Below are positions 46,189 through 60,800 of a DNA stretch of 64,000 bases, in pieces; positions within the stretch are counted from its first letter, which is position 1; each line of letters starts with the position of its first letter. The notes under the pieces are model-generated. The model saw nothing but the letters and a program-made list of their open reading frames with translations, was not told the DNA's origin and ran no database searches. This stretch comes from Dendronephthya gigantea (taxonomy: Eukaryota > Cnidaria > Anthozoa > Malacalcyonacea > Nephtheidae). The translations under genes were made by a program, and so were the position numbers. The stretch covers positions 2,148,001-2,212,000 of the forward strand of contig NW_021163033.1 in the NCBI RefSeq assembly GCF_004324835.1, read 5' to 3'.

Positions 46189-48430
46189 TGAATTAAATGT
46201 CCCATGTAAACATATATATGTGCATACATATAAGACTTCGACTCAAGTTGAAATTGGTTATTAGATGAACAGATATATAAACTAAATTCTGATACTTCTT
46301 TACTTTTACGACTTTCAATTTCAAACAACTGTCTCTTGATCAATAACCGAATTCGCCGTGATATATTTTGTATAGTTTTGTTATGAAATTAACTGCTATA
46401 TATATGTAGCATTAGCATTCAGTTATAATATATAGCTGGCATCCGAAGCGATTATATATGTTCGATTGACTAACAATTTCATTCATATATAACCATGCAA
46501 ACAATTCCTTTTGCCAATTCCCAAATTCCAGATGAAAATTACAGATATATTCGTTCATTTCTGTAAAGTAAACATCGGCATGATGTGGCGTGTAAGCTAT
46601 CATCGACTTGCGAATATTTTCACAGAATGCTCGGCCTACACAAACATTACACCGTGTACTGTTTTGTTAATGTGTTTGTTTTTGACGAAATTACCAATTG
46701 GTAGTGTTGTTCATTTATACAAATTCAATCACTGCCCATCGTCGAGGTCAAAGATATATGAACGCCTGCCATTGACATAGCAACAGGGCTTTTTGTCCAA
46801 CGCATGTTGGATTCGGAAAGACCCTGCCGCCAAAACTCGGCGAGGTCTAATAAAATCAGTGTGTAAACACAACAGGTGACGAAACGACCACAGCCAAAAA
46901 CCAACAAAGATCTTTTCGTTAAAATTGATACAAATACTTCCATCGTATGTTTAACTAAGCGTATGTAGCTACACTTACGAATATTGGCCCGCAAACGCAG
47001 ACAAGCGATTTTATTGCCAGTTACCCACCTTTGTTTTTAATTTAACTAAAAGGGATCGAAATAAAGAAGCATATATATTATATTATATGCATGTATACAT
47101 GTTAGTGGTATACTTGTAGTGTGTCTTTGTGACGAGGCTTTCTTTGTTGCAAAGTTCCAACACATCTCGTTTTAAAAGAAAGATTAAACTACATTGTTAA
47201 AAAAATACAATTCGAGCATATGATGCTTCATAAAGTTACAACTAGCTAAGACTATCTAATAAATATATATAATACTATTAATAGCAATTCGCTTGCCACT
47301 CGGAAGTGAAGCTATTGTCAGACTGAACTGTATGAATTCATAAACCAAATGCTCCGAAATTCACTGTTATTCTGTGCTTCTCCGTATACAATTTTAAGGA
47401 TCAAGTATACCTAAATATGGTCTTGATTCGTCAAGTACACTCCCGCGAACATTAAACTAGTTCACGAGCATAGTAAAATATAACATTCATCGTATATGTT
47501 GAATGTATATATATTTCAAACATGCATATTCCACCTTATGGCATATTCTCGCGTTCACTCAGTTGCCTTTAATTTTCGGCAGAAAGTGTGTTGAAAAAAG
47601 TTAATTTCATTGCGGTTTATCCGATCATAACATGACATCGGTATGCGGAACGACTTTTTAATAATCGACTAAATAAAATTGCTACTGCAAACATAGCCGC
47701 TCTATATACAAATACAATAATTGCACAAACAATTACTCATCGTAAAGTTATACTTATTTGCAACAGTTTCACATTCGATCGTTTCAATGGTCCTCCGCTT
47801 TTGTGCAATTGCAAATTTGGCACGAAACGACTTTGTGCTTGGACACACGCTTGTAATAAAAAGATAATATACATGTATGTATGTTTGAGTCATTGAGTGC
47901 ATAACTGCATGAAAATTATAACTCTGATTTCTAAGACTTTATCACATAATTTTGCCCATATCGGCAAACTTTTCATTTAGGGTAAATTCGAATTGAAATC
48001 ACACAGGTGTTTATTGCTAGAACTTACTAAGTCGTGACACCCCCATTTGCGACCCTTAGTGACCCAATAATGTTCACTTAGTATATGTCACATTGCACGA
48101 ATAGTTTTTCCAAAAGGTTATTTTTAATCCTCGCAGCCTAGGACACAAGAGACTTGTTAATTAAACCTAGCTTTGAGCGCGTAATTGCTTTATCGCTTTC
48201 AAACGACGCGCGGCCTGAAATCTGCTAAAGACTCGTCCAATATCCCTACAAGTCATTTTCCTTCCTAAAATCATGATCTCGTCAAGGTAACGCGCTCGGA
48301 AACGTCAGCTCGACTCCCCGACAGTTTTCGACCTGACGATTGTTAAAACGCAGCACTGCAGCGATGGCCCTGCGTGCGATTGAGCAATTGATTGCTTGAA
48401 TAATTTCTCACACTATTAGCGATCACGCGA

Positions 48431-48813
48431 GCCAATCAGATGCGCGCAGATATAATTACAGGCGCGCGGCTATTAAAATGCGCTGTTGTCCTTGACACGG
48501 CACAGTTGTGAGGTAACCTCATAAGTGGATACTGCTCGTTGTTACTCTTTCAGACATAAAGTGCCTTTACCACAACGCGGCAAGCAGAAGCCGAAATCAG
48601 CCAAACCAGCCAAGGCAGGAAAGCGCAGAGTGGGCGAGGTAGGAAACTCACTACCGCAACGTGTACACATTCTACCGGTTCGAGACCGAGTGGGTGTCTT
48701 TGATACTCGCTACATAAATCGAAGCACATAAACTCGTCAAATCAGTCATCAGCGTAACTTGGAAGCAGCGTTATCTCGTCTTCAGACCCACTTAAAAATC
48801 CCGTATCCTCATC
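48431..48813 (+). promoter_or_regulatory. Likely promoter and ATG-free 5' UTR of the Wnt gene
   Basis: A CCAAT box (GCCAATCAGA, 48431) is followed by TATA-like TATAATTA (48451) and TATTAAAA (48471), within a patch richer in GC than its surroundings. From about 48500 to the start codon at 48814 there is no ATG on the plus strand, as expected for an efficiently read leader. A single CTTTGAT at 48698 matches the TCF/LEF core and could allow feedback by Wnt signalling, but one such site can occur by chance. Confidence 0.45.
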
Positions 48814-51800
48814 ATGGCAACGAATGGAAGGTCATCGCACAGACCGCGATTTCTTCACGCTCTATTGATAGCGGTTATCTGCGTGAGGTATGTCAAAAAA
48901 TTTTCCTGTACAGATATATGAAGATATAACCCTAGCCTTTCGGATCTGTCAGAGGAAAAACAGTCAGCGAATTGTTTTCAAATTTCGGTTACATTCATTA
49001 AGCGCTCTGCACGCGTCCTATCAATTCTAAGGGTAAAACCGCCCCCTAAAATTCAAATGAAACAATTTGTTTTACTTTGATGATTAATTGCTATGCTAAA
49101 ACGCTAAATGTTCTCAAATATTATTTCGTGAATATTGCTTTTGCTATATGTTGCGATTAGAGCTTTATATATGTACAAATATATTGGTACATGGCTGTTT
49201 TGAACAAGTATGTTGTTGACATAACGCATGTTTATCAAATCCCTTTCATGTCACGAAAATAAATATGTCTTACCTCGCGTCTAAATCCCATTAATAACTT
49301 GATATAAGCCCAGTTGACCTTTACTGTACGAATTCTTACGTTTCCGAAAAAAATGGGAGGATTGTTTTTTCGCGCACCATACGTGTGTGCTGGCAAGATT
49401 GATGCGAATCCTATGAAGATAAATATTCTCGCGAATTTTATAAAATATACAATTTTTGTTACGTGTATTGAATCTTCAGTCAATTTTAATAAATTTACAG
49501 TGCAACTTTCCGCCGGTACTTAAAAATGAATAAAATCGTTTAACGTTGAACAGACACGCGGGCTCCAATCTCGTCTGCCCAAGCCTATGTGCTAATAGTC
49601 AGGCAGCCTTGTAATAAGCAAGGCCGCTTAATAAGAGAATATTGAACTGATTCCAGAGTTCCTTATAATTTTACCTTGTGGCCAAAACAATTTTGTATCG
49701 TTTGTATATATTACAGTGAAACAGTCTGGCATTTCACCTAGGGTAACACCAGAATACTTCCTATCTTTATGGTGTATTTTGACGGACATTTTATACATGG
49801 ATAATTAACTTTCTCTTTGGCGGTATCGCGAAGTACTATATAGCTATAATAATATTAGTCCTACTCTAATATTTGTTTAACATCTTCATTTAATCAAGCG
49901 CTTATAATCTCCACACAGGAACAAGCAGTATTTTTATTGCACAAAATGGGTGTTGTATATTTTCACCAGTCAAACCGCATTGAGAGGATACGTCTGAAAG
50001 ATGTTTAGCACCAATGCATCATGCATGAAAGATTGCACGCTTGCATCTCCGGCGATTCCTTGTATTTGCAAGCAGATAATCCCACAATCATATTCTCGTA
50101 ATCCTGACAAGCCTTCCACCCTGACTGTATCCTATTGTTTTTCTTGCTTACAGCGTGTTTTACGTTAGTGATGGAAACAAAACGACCAGAAAGCGCAGTA
50201 GAACCAGAAATGCGCATATCCGAAGGTATTGCAGGGTCATGTCTTGGTTCGACAAGCGACAGCGAAGCATTTGCATGAGATCGCCAGATATGATAAAAAT
50301 AGTCGAGAGAGGTGTACGAAATGCACTGACGGAGTGCAGAAAAAGGTTCAAAGATTATCGCTGGAATTGCTCGCCCTTAACTTGGAACCAAGTCTTCGAA
50401 GAAAGTGGAATTCTCAAGAGGCGTAAGTTGTTGATAATGTTGTATGATCTAAGCGTATGCATCTCGAATTGTATTGAGTTTTAAACGTCCCTTTGACTTC
50501 GATCGTATTTCAAGTGTCAGCTGTAAGATTAGCGTCGGAAGCGGTGCGATAACAATATGTAATCTTTAACATCAGAATCGTGTTCATATTGACATAGATT
50601 GAGCGAAGAATCCACGTACGTCGTTACAGAGACGTAACGGGCGCCTTGACTCGAGTAATAATGGCTTAATTAAAACATCGCAGGCCTCAAGGACAGATAA
50701 TTACAGTACTTTAACTCCTTGAGACCACAGTCTGCATATTTAATGGTTTGTATACCCTTTCAGCCGTTTATTTTGATTGAGAAATTCACTCCGCTGAAAC
50801 GTATCGTTGACAAGGGCACATCATTATTTGCTATATGAAATGAACGAAACTGTTTTACGAAGAAACTCAACACTTCGATTCAGATATAAACGAAACGCGA
50901 CATGACATTTTGACTCATTTGAAGGGAAAACGCTTCCCAGAGTGTTGTTACCAATAGCGACCAGGATATTTCAGACTAGGCAACTCAGTTCACGTTTGAA
51001 ATGGCAAATTTGATAGGACGCTTCTGTTCAGCAATAAACGTTATAATACCCTAAAGGGTTTTTTGTATATAAAATGTTTCTCTGCACTTTTCATACATCG
51101 TAAATCTACAATTACATTACGAGAAGCTCTTATGTTTGAAAACGGCGGGTATATTAGCAAAAATTCTGCGACATATTTCAATCATAAGGCGCAAGGTGGT
51201 CGACTCGGGAATATTAAAAACAGAGAAAGCAGCGTGAATGTTATTAAAAAATGTGTCATCGCAATGTGTTTTTTTATGGATAACAAAGCGGTTCTGTGTT
51301 GTGTCACGATGTAAAGTGGACTGTGCACAGTGAAGTAGACTATTTAGCTACGCATTTTTTTAAGCAAGTTTCGAATATTAGAAAAAATCTCGACGTCCTT
51401 TTCGAAGGGCAAAATGCTCTATAAACTACAAAGCAAGAATATTTGACCTCTCTTTAATCCGAACAAATAACGCACACTTATAGGCCAAGACGATCCTGAT
51501 CAAAAATAGATAAAGCTCTATGACAAGATGAAGTGCATGCCCGTCTGATTTGAATATACTATTACAGATATACTTCAAAGTATGCAACCAATGTTGTGCT
51601 TTCAACAGTGCTAAGCAATGCTGTCTTCGTCTTTCATTCCTCTACCCCTTTAACTTTGCTGTCTGTCAGCAAACGGATCGTTCGACGGATCGGTCATTTT
51701 CAACAAGTGCGCGCGCACATGCCAACGTTTTAGCTGATCGACGTATAGCAATGTCATGAATGTTGACGCGGAATTCTCATATTGGAAGCCTATTTGAAGC

Positions 51801-54800
51801 TTTTTGTGTTCCGTGTAAACCACGCGATAAGCCCCAGCAGGTACTTCAGCTGAATAAACGCTAATGCCCGCGATGAGGAAACAGGTTATTACGCTATCGT
51901 TTTGTAATCATCTTATTCAATTATCTCATATTGCCAGCCAAAGCCCCGAGGTTTCAACGACTCAATTAACCAATTAAAAGTACTCGAGCAATCCTCGACC
52001 TGCGGGCCAGGGTGAAGAAACACAGTACACAAACAATTCGGTTTCGATTTCAGTCACGTTAGGCAAAAACACCTTGTTCTATAATTCGCATGGTGTGACC
52101 AATTTTTCTGCACGGTATAACGTTTACTTGCCCGAAAAATTTCAGAATTTCTCACATAAAATAGTAAAATCTATCGCAATTTCGAAACACTTAATGAACT
52201 GCGTGGTTCATGGAAACTGTTGCACTTCGATAGCAAAATTGATACATTTGAATGATTTAAACTAACTCTTGTTGCATGATACATTTAACATGTCAATACT
52301 CATGCCAATATGATATCATTCAAGTCTGGAGCACGCAATAATTTATTACAGGGTGACAAAACGCGTGTGGGCAATACCACTCGTGGTATTTTTAATTAAT
52401 ATTTAAATGCAGGACAAATGGTAAATGGAATTTGAAATTCAGGCTATTTTTACTGCACAAAAGCATGCGATGAAATCTATAACCACGAACTTCGCTAGAA
52501 TTTAAGCCATATCTTATTCCACATTACTCGGTCGAGTGTTTAAAATATGCCTGATATTATATAAATGCAAAAATATGTCGGATAAATAACACGTCAACCA
52601 GATATTGTCTAGTTATGACAGATTGGTTTCCCAAATTCAATCAAATTGTTGTTTGTGAAGATGGCGTTAAATTTGGATGCAAAATTGTCCGATCCCCCGT
52701 GGCGAACTCACGCTAGGTTCCCCAAATAAAACTTTTACACACAATTAAGATTCCCTTCCGTTCAGTCTTCTTTGGGAGTTTCACTAAATATAGCTGAACA
52801 ATCTATAGAAAGCGCTATATTATTGCTGTTTGGTCTGATCAGTTGTGTCACAGATCCTGCGTCCAGCCGAGTGAAAATAATGCCCTTCCTCCATCGTGTT
52901 TTTGTTACATCGCGGGGAATTTTTGGATGAGTTTTAAGATTCGATTGACAAAAATTAGATTCGTGTGAGGCTTTCGATTTGAAACAGTGGGAAAGTTTGA
53001 GTTGGTGGGAAAGTTTGCGAAACCTCGCACCTCATACATCATTTTGATGGGAATCATGTCGCATGTCATATAATGGTGCATGGTGTTATATATTAACACC
53101 GTATAAAACAATATAATTGCGGCAACCATGCACTGCATAGCATTCAAGTACATGTGATACAATCACATTCAAGTCGGGATAATCAAGTTTCAAAATGCTT
53201 GCTGTTTTTTCGAAGTTTCTAGACTATTTTGCATTTGTTAAACACACTGTTGAATGACTTTGACACAATCATACGAGTGATGTAGTTATAAATCATACAC
53301 TTTCTTAATGGTTAATCTAATTCTATTTTGAAGATATATATTGAACCTTTTAATGCCATATTTGGATCAAAACTGGGATCAAAATATAGCACAACTGCCA
53401 TTGAATTAACCCGCTGAAAATAAAAAAAGTCCTCGCATGTGCATGCACTCTTTTATTAAGTTAAATTTGCATGAACATTCACTAGATCGCCTACATGGCT
53501 GTACATTTAATGAGAAATTAATGAATGTAATTAGTTTTAATTGATCACTCGTTTATCTAAAGCGGTGCACCTTCTGGCTATATCGCCAGCACGTATAGAA
53601 ATTGTGCTCCGTTTTAAATTCATAATCAGCTTATAATGTCTGCTCATGTGTAGAATTCAAGGCATAAAAATGGCTTAATAATGATTCATTTCTTCACATC
53701 ATTCATACTCAAGTAAATTGTGTACATTTTATAAGCAGCTTATATAAAGAACGTCTAGCAGCTAGTTGTTTGTAAAGTTGAAAGCATCGTGCAATATGCA
53801 TTGTAAAATTTCTGAACTACGGAAGGATGTATGGCTAAGTGAACACGACTGAACGGAAATGTACTCTCAGTCGAGAAGTAGCGTTGATAAAAAGTGCGAA
53901 GTACTTATACAAAACGATACAAACGCCTTTTGTTGTTTTGAATTTTGGAATGTCGGTTTTATATAGTTTCGAGTGTTTAAATAAAAATGATTCTAAATTC
54001 AAATTTTTCTCTCTTTTCTCTTTCACACTACAAAATAAAAGTATATCGTTTGTTTTTTGGTTTGATGAACATTTTTCGAATAGGTTTGGAGAAAAAGTTC
54101 TTATCGCTTAATTTGGCCTCGTAGTGATTTGAGGATTCTTCTTATCAATACTAAAAAATTAATAAAAAAGTAATATCCGACTATTGAACTCTACACAAAT
54201 AGGATTTCCCATCTTTATGTCTATATAATCCGTTTTAGTTTGTCTTTTGCTGTAAACGATTTTCAGTTGCTAAGATGAATAAAAATATATTTACATGCAG
54301 TTTGAATAATGTATATATAGAAACGGAATATTACATGCTCTCTACAAAATTAGAAATCCATATTCGACCACATGCATACCCACTCGGAAAATTGGTATAA
54401 AATTATCCGAATATAAAACACTTCCCTTTGCATGTGGTGTAGATAAGGTAAACAGAGACAATGTTTGTGGTTGTACAAATGATTGTTACGCTTTTTCAAT
54501 AGTACGGAAACGTAATACATCATCGACGTCTTGTGGCGGACATAATTTGAAGGCAATGAGATTTTTCTTTTATTTTCTGACATTATCTCTCGTGCTTAGA
54601 TACTTAGCCATATTCAAAGTGTCGAAATTGAGCGAATAGCCAACACCGGTTACTACATTGTTTCAATCAAGTATAACGGAATTCCAATTTCCGTCCTTTT
54701 GTGATGAAAACATTGACCCTGGAGACCCCTGTGAGGTAAAAACACTGGATCTCAAGTGCCTAGCCATAAGAAACTCTAAAAATAATACGATCCAATATGA

Positions 54801-57800
54801 AAAACAAATTGATAATTAAGTTGGAATATCTCTTCCGATTTCTTAAGAATAATCTATACATGCTTGGTGTTCAAGTATGGAGTCTCTTTTAAACGTTTGC
54901 ACATGCAGTGCAACTAATATTGTTAAAAGCTTCGTTTGATCAACCCCTAGACGACGTTTCGAGTTGCGACAATTACAATGCATCGCATTCATATTAATTT
55001 TGTGCTTAATGAGAATTTTCTAAAAATAATTGCGATAGAGAATCTTTTAACATAATTATAAACACAAACTAATATATAAAGCAATGCCTTTGATATTTTA
55101 ATACCTACTGAAGTTTTTAAAACACGGCAAAACACGTTCCGTCCTTATTCGCGTGTCGGGGCTTAAGAGTCCAATATATCAAGAATATAAAATTAATGAT
55201 TTCAAGTGTATACAAATTAAGTGTACCTTAATGATTTGTACATTTAACGAAACATCTTGTTTTCATTTAATTGCTCCGTAAATTACCGTCATATCATCGT
55301 AATACATCCCGTCTAATTTGGCTGTATAGATCGTTATATGTCTGAGGATGAACGTGCACGACTGCATATTTCAAACAAACATTCGCATCAGTCTATCTTC
55401 GTATTTTCCCTTAGGCTTATCTGAGCTGCAAATCGACTTTATACTTATTACAAATTAAGCTTTTATTTTCACAATTACAAATTACGCTTTGATGTTAACA
55501 ATATACATCTTTGTTGCTTCAAATTCAGTACTCATTACGCCTTTCATTTTTCTTACCAAAACATGGACGGAGAGAACTTGCGAGGTGTTTTATAATGTAA
55601 ACAAATCTGGTATTGATGCACCTTTGCCTATATTCTCTGAGTTTGTTTTCTAAAAATACACGCCATCACGAAAATGGCCCATGGTGGTCAAATCAACAAC
55701 AGCACGGGCAATTGTCGTGGCAACAATCGCTGCGTAACGGTTCTTAATTAACGCACAGCTCCTACATTTAATAAAACAAAACCGACATTTTTCCCGACAC
55801 AAAATGCGCAGTTTCGATCCTAAGTGCTAATAGCTTCACTGTTCTGGTATTCAAACATGCTCGACTTAAATATGCCGCTCTCTGCACGTCTTTGAAAAGA
55901 AGACTGTTTTTCCAACGGAGAAAATAACATGTTGTTTTAGTCCTGCTATTGTGGCATAAATTCGAGGGTTTTCCAAGTATTCAGATAACAAACCATTGGC
56001 AGAGTGTTTCTTTTTGCCCCCGCCTAAACTTTCACTGTCTTGTTTGCAAGTATGCACTGGTATACACTAGTACAAAAGTCATATTTCCTGAGAGAAATTA
56101 GTCATAATGAGGAGAGTTTAAATTCATTTTAGTTAGACCTTCGAGCAACTTGATCACGATATTTTTTCTCCAACTCAGTCCAGCTGAAACGCATGACTGT
56201 GCATGGTGTTTTCCAGAAGAATCGACGACACTATTAAATTGAGGGCGTTATTTTGTGCGATGTTTTAAAAACAACAAAGACCTTATTGAACGATGAATAA
56301 AATAATTTCACTCAAACCTTTAATTTATAGCAAACCAATTCACTTTCATGGTCATCGATAAATGTTACGGGTTCTCGAACCACGACTGAATAAAGTATAG
56401 TCTAGGCCTTATATATACCCATAGCATGTAGTGTACGTACTTATAGTTTCTTACACACTCTTTTTTTTAATTAATAAATCCACTGTCTCTCACGCACTCA
56501 CTCGATGATAATTGGTTTATAAGATAATATGGTGGCCGATTCTGAAGCACAATGTGTATCTACGTTGGTAATCATGCAATTCAAAATGAAGAATACGCCG
56601 ACGGGTCTTAACTAAATTAGGGATACTGCATGATTGCATAAGTGTTCCAAATAGATATTTTTATGGTCTTAAAGTTCTCCAATTAAGGCAACAGTTCCAT
56701 GATCATCTATCTTGCATTCCAACTTCACTCTCTTGAATTAGCCTTTTTGAGGTTGTTATAATGTCTGTTTCATTAATGCGCGATCAAAGAGTCACTTAAC
56801 CACGACTTAGTAATTTTTCCATCAACAATTTTACTAATTGCCGAACCATTGACGTAAATACACGATTGGTTTTCAGATGTTTACAAAATCCTCATTCTTC
56901 ACATCAATGCATGCTTGGAGGTCACTTTATGACACTCACAATGTGAATGCAATATTTTCATGAGAAAATTGTGTATATCCAGCGATTTAATTACATTTAA
57001 ACCATCACAACCAATGCAACCTCGTTTAATTAAAATCAAATTTCATTCGCTTATATCTGATTATATCCTTTTAAATACTGATTTTGTGATATGGCCTTAT
57101 ATATACAAATCTATTTGGCGTTCGATTAAAGCATTGATAAAATAGATACACGAGGTGAATTAATTTATCACAAATCAAAAAGATTACATCTTTTGCACAC
57201 ATACTCCTCGTTGGTATCAATCGATAGCTTATGAATAAGGGTTTAATTGCATTGCAATATAACCAGCATGAAGCCACTCAGCATTGTATATCTTGCCAAT
57301 ATTAACATTTCACTTTTTTCGCTTTTTACTCACAAGCTAAATCAAATTTGGGTAATTTTGAGGAAAGTTTGCATGCAAGTATATGCAATTTGATCGCTCG
57401 TTGAGAGCGAAGGGCTTGTTAGTTTATTACCATCGTTTTACTTAATTACTTAAAGGCCCCTAAATATCGTGTCGCGCATTCCATAAACACACACAGATCA
57501 CTTTCGTCACGATAATTTGACAGCTAAATCAACTAAGTGCTCGCGCGAAATATGCTAACGACGCCGAGTACCCTCTAATCGCGATGAGACACGACCTACA
57601 CGTCTTCGCACGTCTCCACGTCTCTTCATATGGTTCAAAAGATGCGCTTTTTATTTTGGACATCACTCAGTATGCGCTAACTAGCACCATGACACACTAT
57701 ACACTGTGAACGGACATGCACGCTAATTTTGGCAACGTATCCCATGTTGAACAAAACGATACCGATCCAACTGAATGAATATAATCACGCGGAATACCTC

Positions 57801-60800
57801 TCTCTCTATATATATCAAATCTACACCAAATAACAAAAGTTTACCGTGTAAAATAGGATGAACTTTCTCTCGAAGCATACTGTGGTGGAAAAATTCAGCT
57901 AAAGTAATAAATAATATACGGTTCCTGGAGTATCTTAGATAATGCTGTTGTTCTTCATGCACATGTAGAACTTTATATAGCAATACTATGTCACATTTGC
58001 ATCGTGATAATTTGCTTCATAAAGAGGGTTACATGAAGTTCTCCAACGGTTTTATCGAGCTTAGCTCTCCGTAAGGTTATCAAATGTGTCAGACATTTAT
58101 TTCACTAATGAAATTCCATGTGGCTTATCCTTGAGGTTAATAAATCGACGTAGCGCCGTCGAGCTGCCGCGTCGTAGATCCTAAAGTTTTATAAATGCCG
58201 GGAAAGACGAGACGCTTGACCTTGCAATATATTGCTGAAAACAATGGCGCCGTAGTCTGAGAGATTTATGTCTAATTCAACGAAAAATTCAATGATTTGA
58301 AGCACGTTTGGCTAATCGGTATTTTCAAAAATAACTAATTTACAATAAAATGGATGAAGAATTTCAAAAATCTCAACGCTTAATTGACTCGTGAGGTTAG
58401 TTTGCAATCGGCTCCTTTCAGCCATCAAGCGACCGTTTTATTTACTTTTGATATATTTAGGTGAATAAGATAACTTCATTCAGTTCGCATTCAGTTGAAC
58501 AGCTATGCCTTAAGGCGGTGCAAAATTAAATAAGGATGCTGAATTCATTCTAATGAGCGATGTACATTTTTCTCACAATCATTTAAAAGCACAAAACATC
58601 CCATAGATGCTACAATAAGGGGGTTATCTACCCCACAGACGAATACATTTCGATCAAACTTAATCGACGCCATTTTGGCATTTAAACTCTTGCAGTTTTG
58701 GCGTAATCTTGACACTTTCGTGACAAACAGTTTTATATTCATTGCAAAATTCAATATAAATTTCTGGCAGATGTCACTTATTGGGAAATTCGTGTGATCA
58801 TTCCTTCTGATCTATAATCAGACTGATGAGTGTACTGTATTGCTACGTTTTGCATGAACCAGGTGGCCCTATAGAGAGTAATTGTTTTCCTTGTTTCCTA
58901 ATCTTGAAATTCCAAGCGTCGCCATTCAATGTTGCGCGAAAGTGCTGTACTAAACCACAAAGAACACAGCCCTTGTTGCATATTCCACGATTTTCGTCGT
59001 TGGGACGATGCAAACAAATATATTTTAGTTATGGTTAGTTTGGTTGTTTTCCCCCCGATTTTAGAGCAAATTGTACCGCATCAAAAATGTAGCAAATGTT
59101 CTTGTTCCATATAGTTTTACATATAATCATTGTGTGTTTACGGGAAGGCAATACAATCGATATATTATATACTGGTATAAAGGTTTTTGGACCCACTTGG
59201 ACAATATATCGATACACTCGTGCTCATTTAGTGCAAAATCGCAAGCGAACAGAGTCTGAGGTCCCTTTATAAATAATAATAGACGATTTTAAAGGCGCCC
59301 TTTCCAGCCGCGTTCTACTGCTTTCCAGATCACCGCAATCTTTTTCGACGAGTTTATTACTATATAGGAAAGAATTATTGTCCTATGAACTTTATTCACG
59401 AGCATGCTTTGTACGCTACTTCCCTACATTAACAACTTCCCTACATTAACAACCGTTTATGTTTCCTTAGGTTCTCGAGAGACGGCGTTCGTGCAAGCCC
59501 TTACATCAGCAAGCGTTATGGTAGAAGTCGCCAAGGCGTGCGCGACACAGAACTACAAACACTGCGGCTGTGGAAACCGCCCAAAGCATTCGCGTCGCAA
59601 AATGAACAGGGCAAGCCAATCGTTCTCCTGGGGTGGCTGCCCGGATAATATGCAATACGGTACACATTTCACGAAACGTTTTATGGACCCAAAGAAGATT
59701 AACAACCACGCTAGAAAGACCAAGAGTCATAACCAGGAAGTTGGAAGAAAGGTATGTTCGAGCTGAGACATTGTAACTTGATCAGTGTAATAGGTCATCA
59801 GTTGCCGCAGCTGCACTGTTTAAATGCAACGTTAAAACGGATAGCCAGCTAAGTTGTTATTGCGATGACCTGTTTATAATTTCCCAGGATTTTGTTTATC
59901 CGTGCATTTGGCATAGCCAAACCTTTCAAAAAACCGCGAAATGGTTCAAGGCCATAATTTTCGATCCTTGATTGCAATTCCACATGTTCCGTACGATAAC
60001 AAGGCGATTAATGCCGGATATCACAACTTTTGAGGGGTTTTCCCTCTATCCGTACCGAGCATGACTTTGCCAAACTTGCAATCAGACAACGCCCTTGTTT
60101 CCTCTCTAATGTGTGAAATGCGGTTTGTGGTCGCAAAGTCACCTTTGAAATCCACCCCCCTCGCCGAGCACGCGACACTAGGCCGCATCCCTAATGCCAT
60201 TTTGTCTAGGAATACGGCCAACAATCCGAAAGTTCATTAAGTAAAAGCGTGAAATTTTTTAAATAACAATTATTACAATCCATCAAGGTGAATACCAGTG
60301 TGGAAAAAAATGAAAAATGCAGTACGATGGTCGATGTAGTATAATCAATAGTAATAGTTTACTTCAGTATAAGCAAGTTTCAAAAAATGCAACACCATAA
60401 ATGTTCGGCAATTGTTCTTTTGTTAATTGTTTTGTAATCCTCTGAGAAATATTGGCAAGGAAAAACATCGTATCCAGAATTTCGCTCGGATTAATTATGA
60501 TTATACCTTAATTTGGCCTTATGTTACCACGCATGTGTTTGAAATTGAACAATAACTACCCAGATATTAGTCTGCTTCATGTTTCGATACGGGTTTTGGA
60601 AGTGGAAAGACATGCGGAATGGTCGTATAGTGCATGTAATGCCCTATCGCGAGTTTCTCGTCATAAAGGCACGGCGGTCATAATATGATAGTCTTTGTAC
60701 TCTTCAGGAAATACAAATTCGAGTTCGTACTCTCCTATTTGGCTCGATAGCTACATTCCAGTGGAGCATCAGACAGATATTGAACACCTATTTAAGGCCG

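Noticed and set aside
46725-46994. Minus-strand frame of 89 codons with a membrane-like stretch
   Set aside because: Nothing recognisable; isolated in a repeat-rich gene-poor region.
48677-48700. tRNA-like T-arm (CCGGTTCGAGACC)
   Set aside because: No matching acceptor stem, D-arm or anticodon arm could be found around it.
60021-60224. Minus-strand frame of 67 codons in Wnt intron 3
   Set aside because: It looked protein-like in composition, but no family was recognised and it sits within an intron without splice partners.
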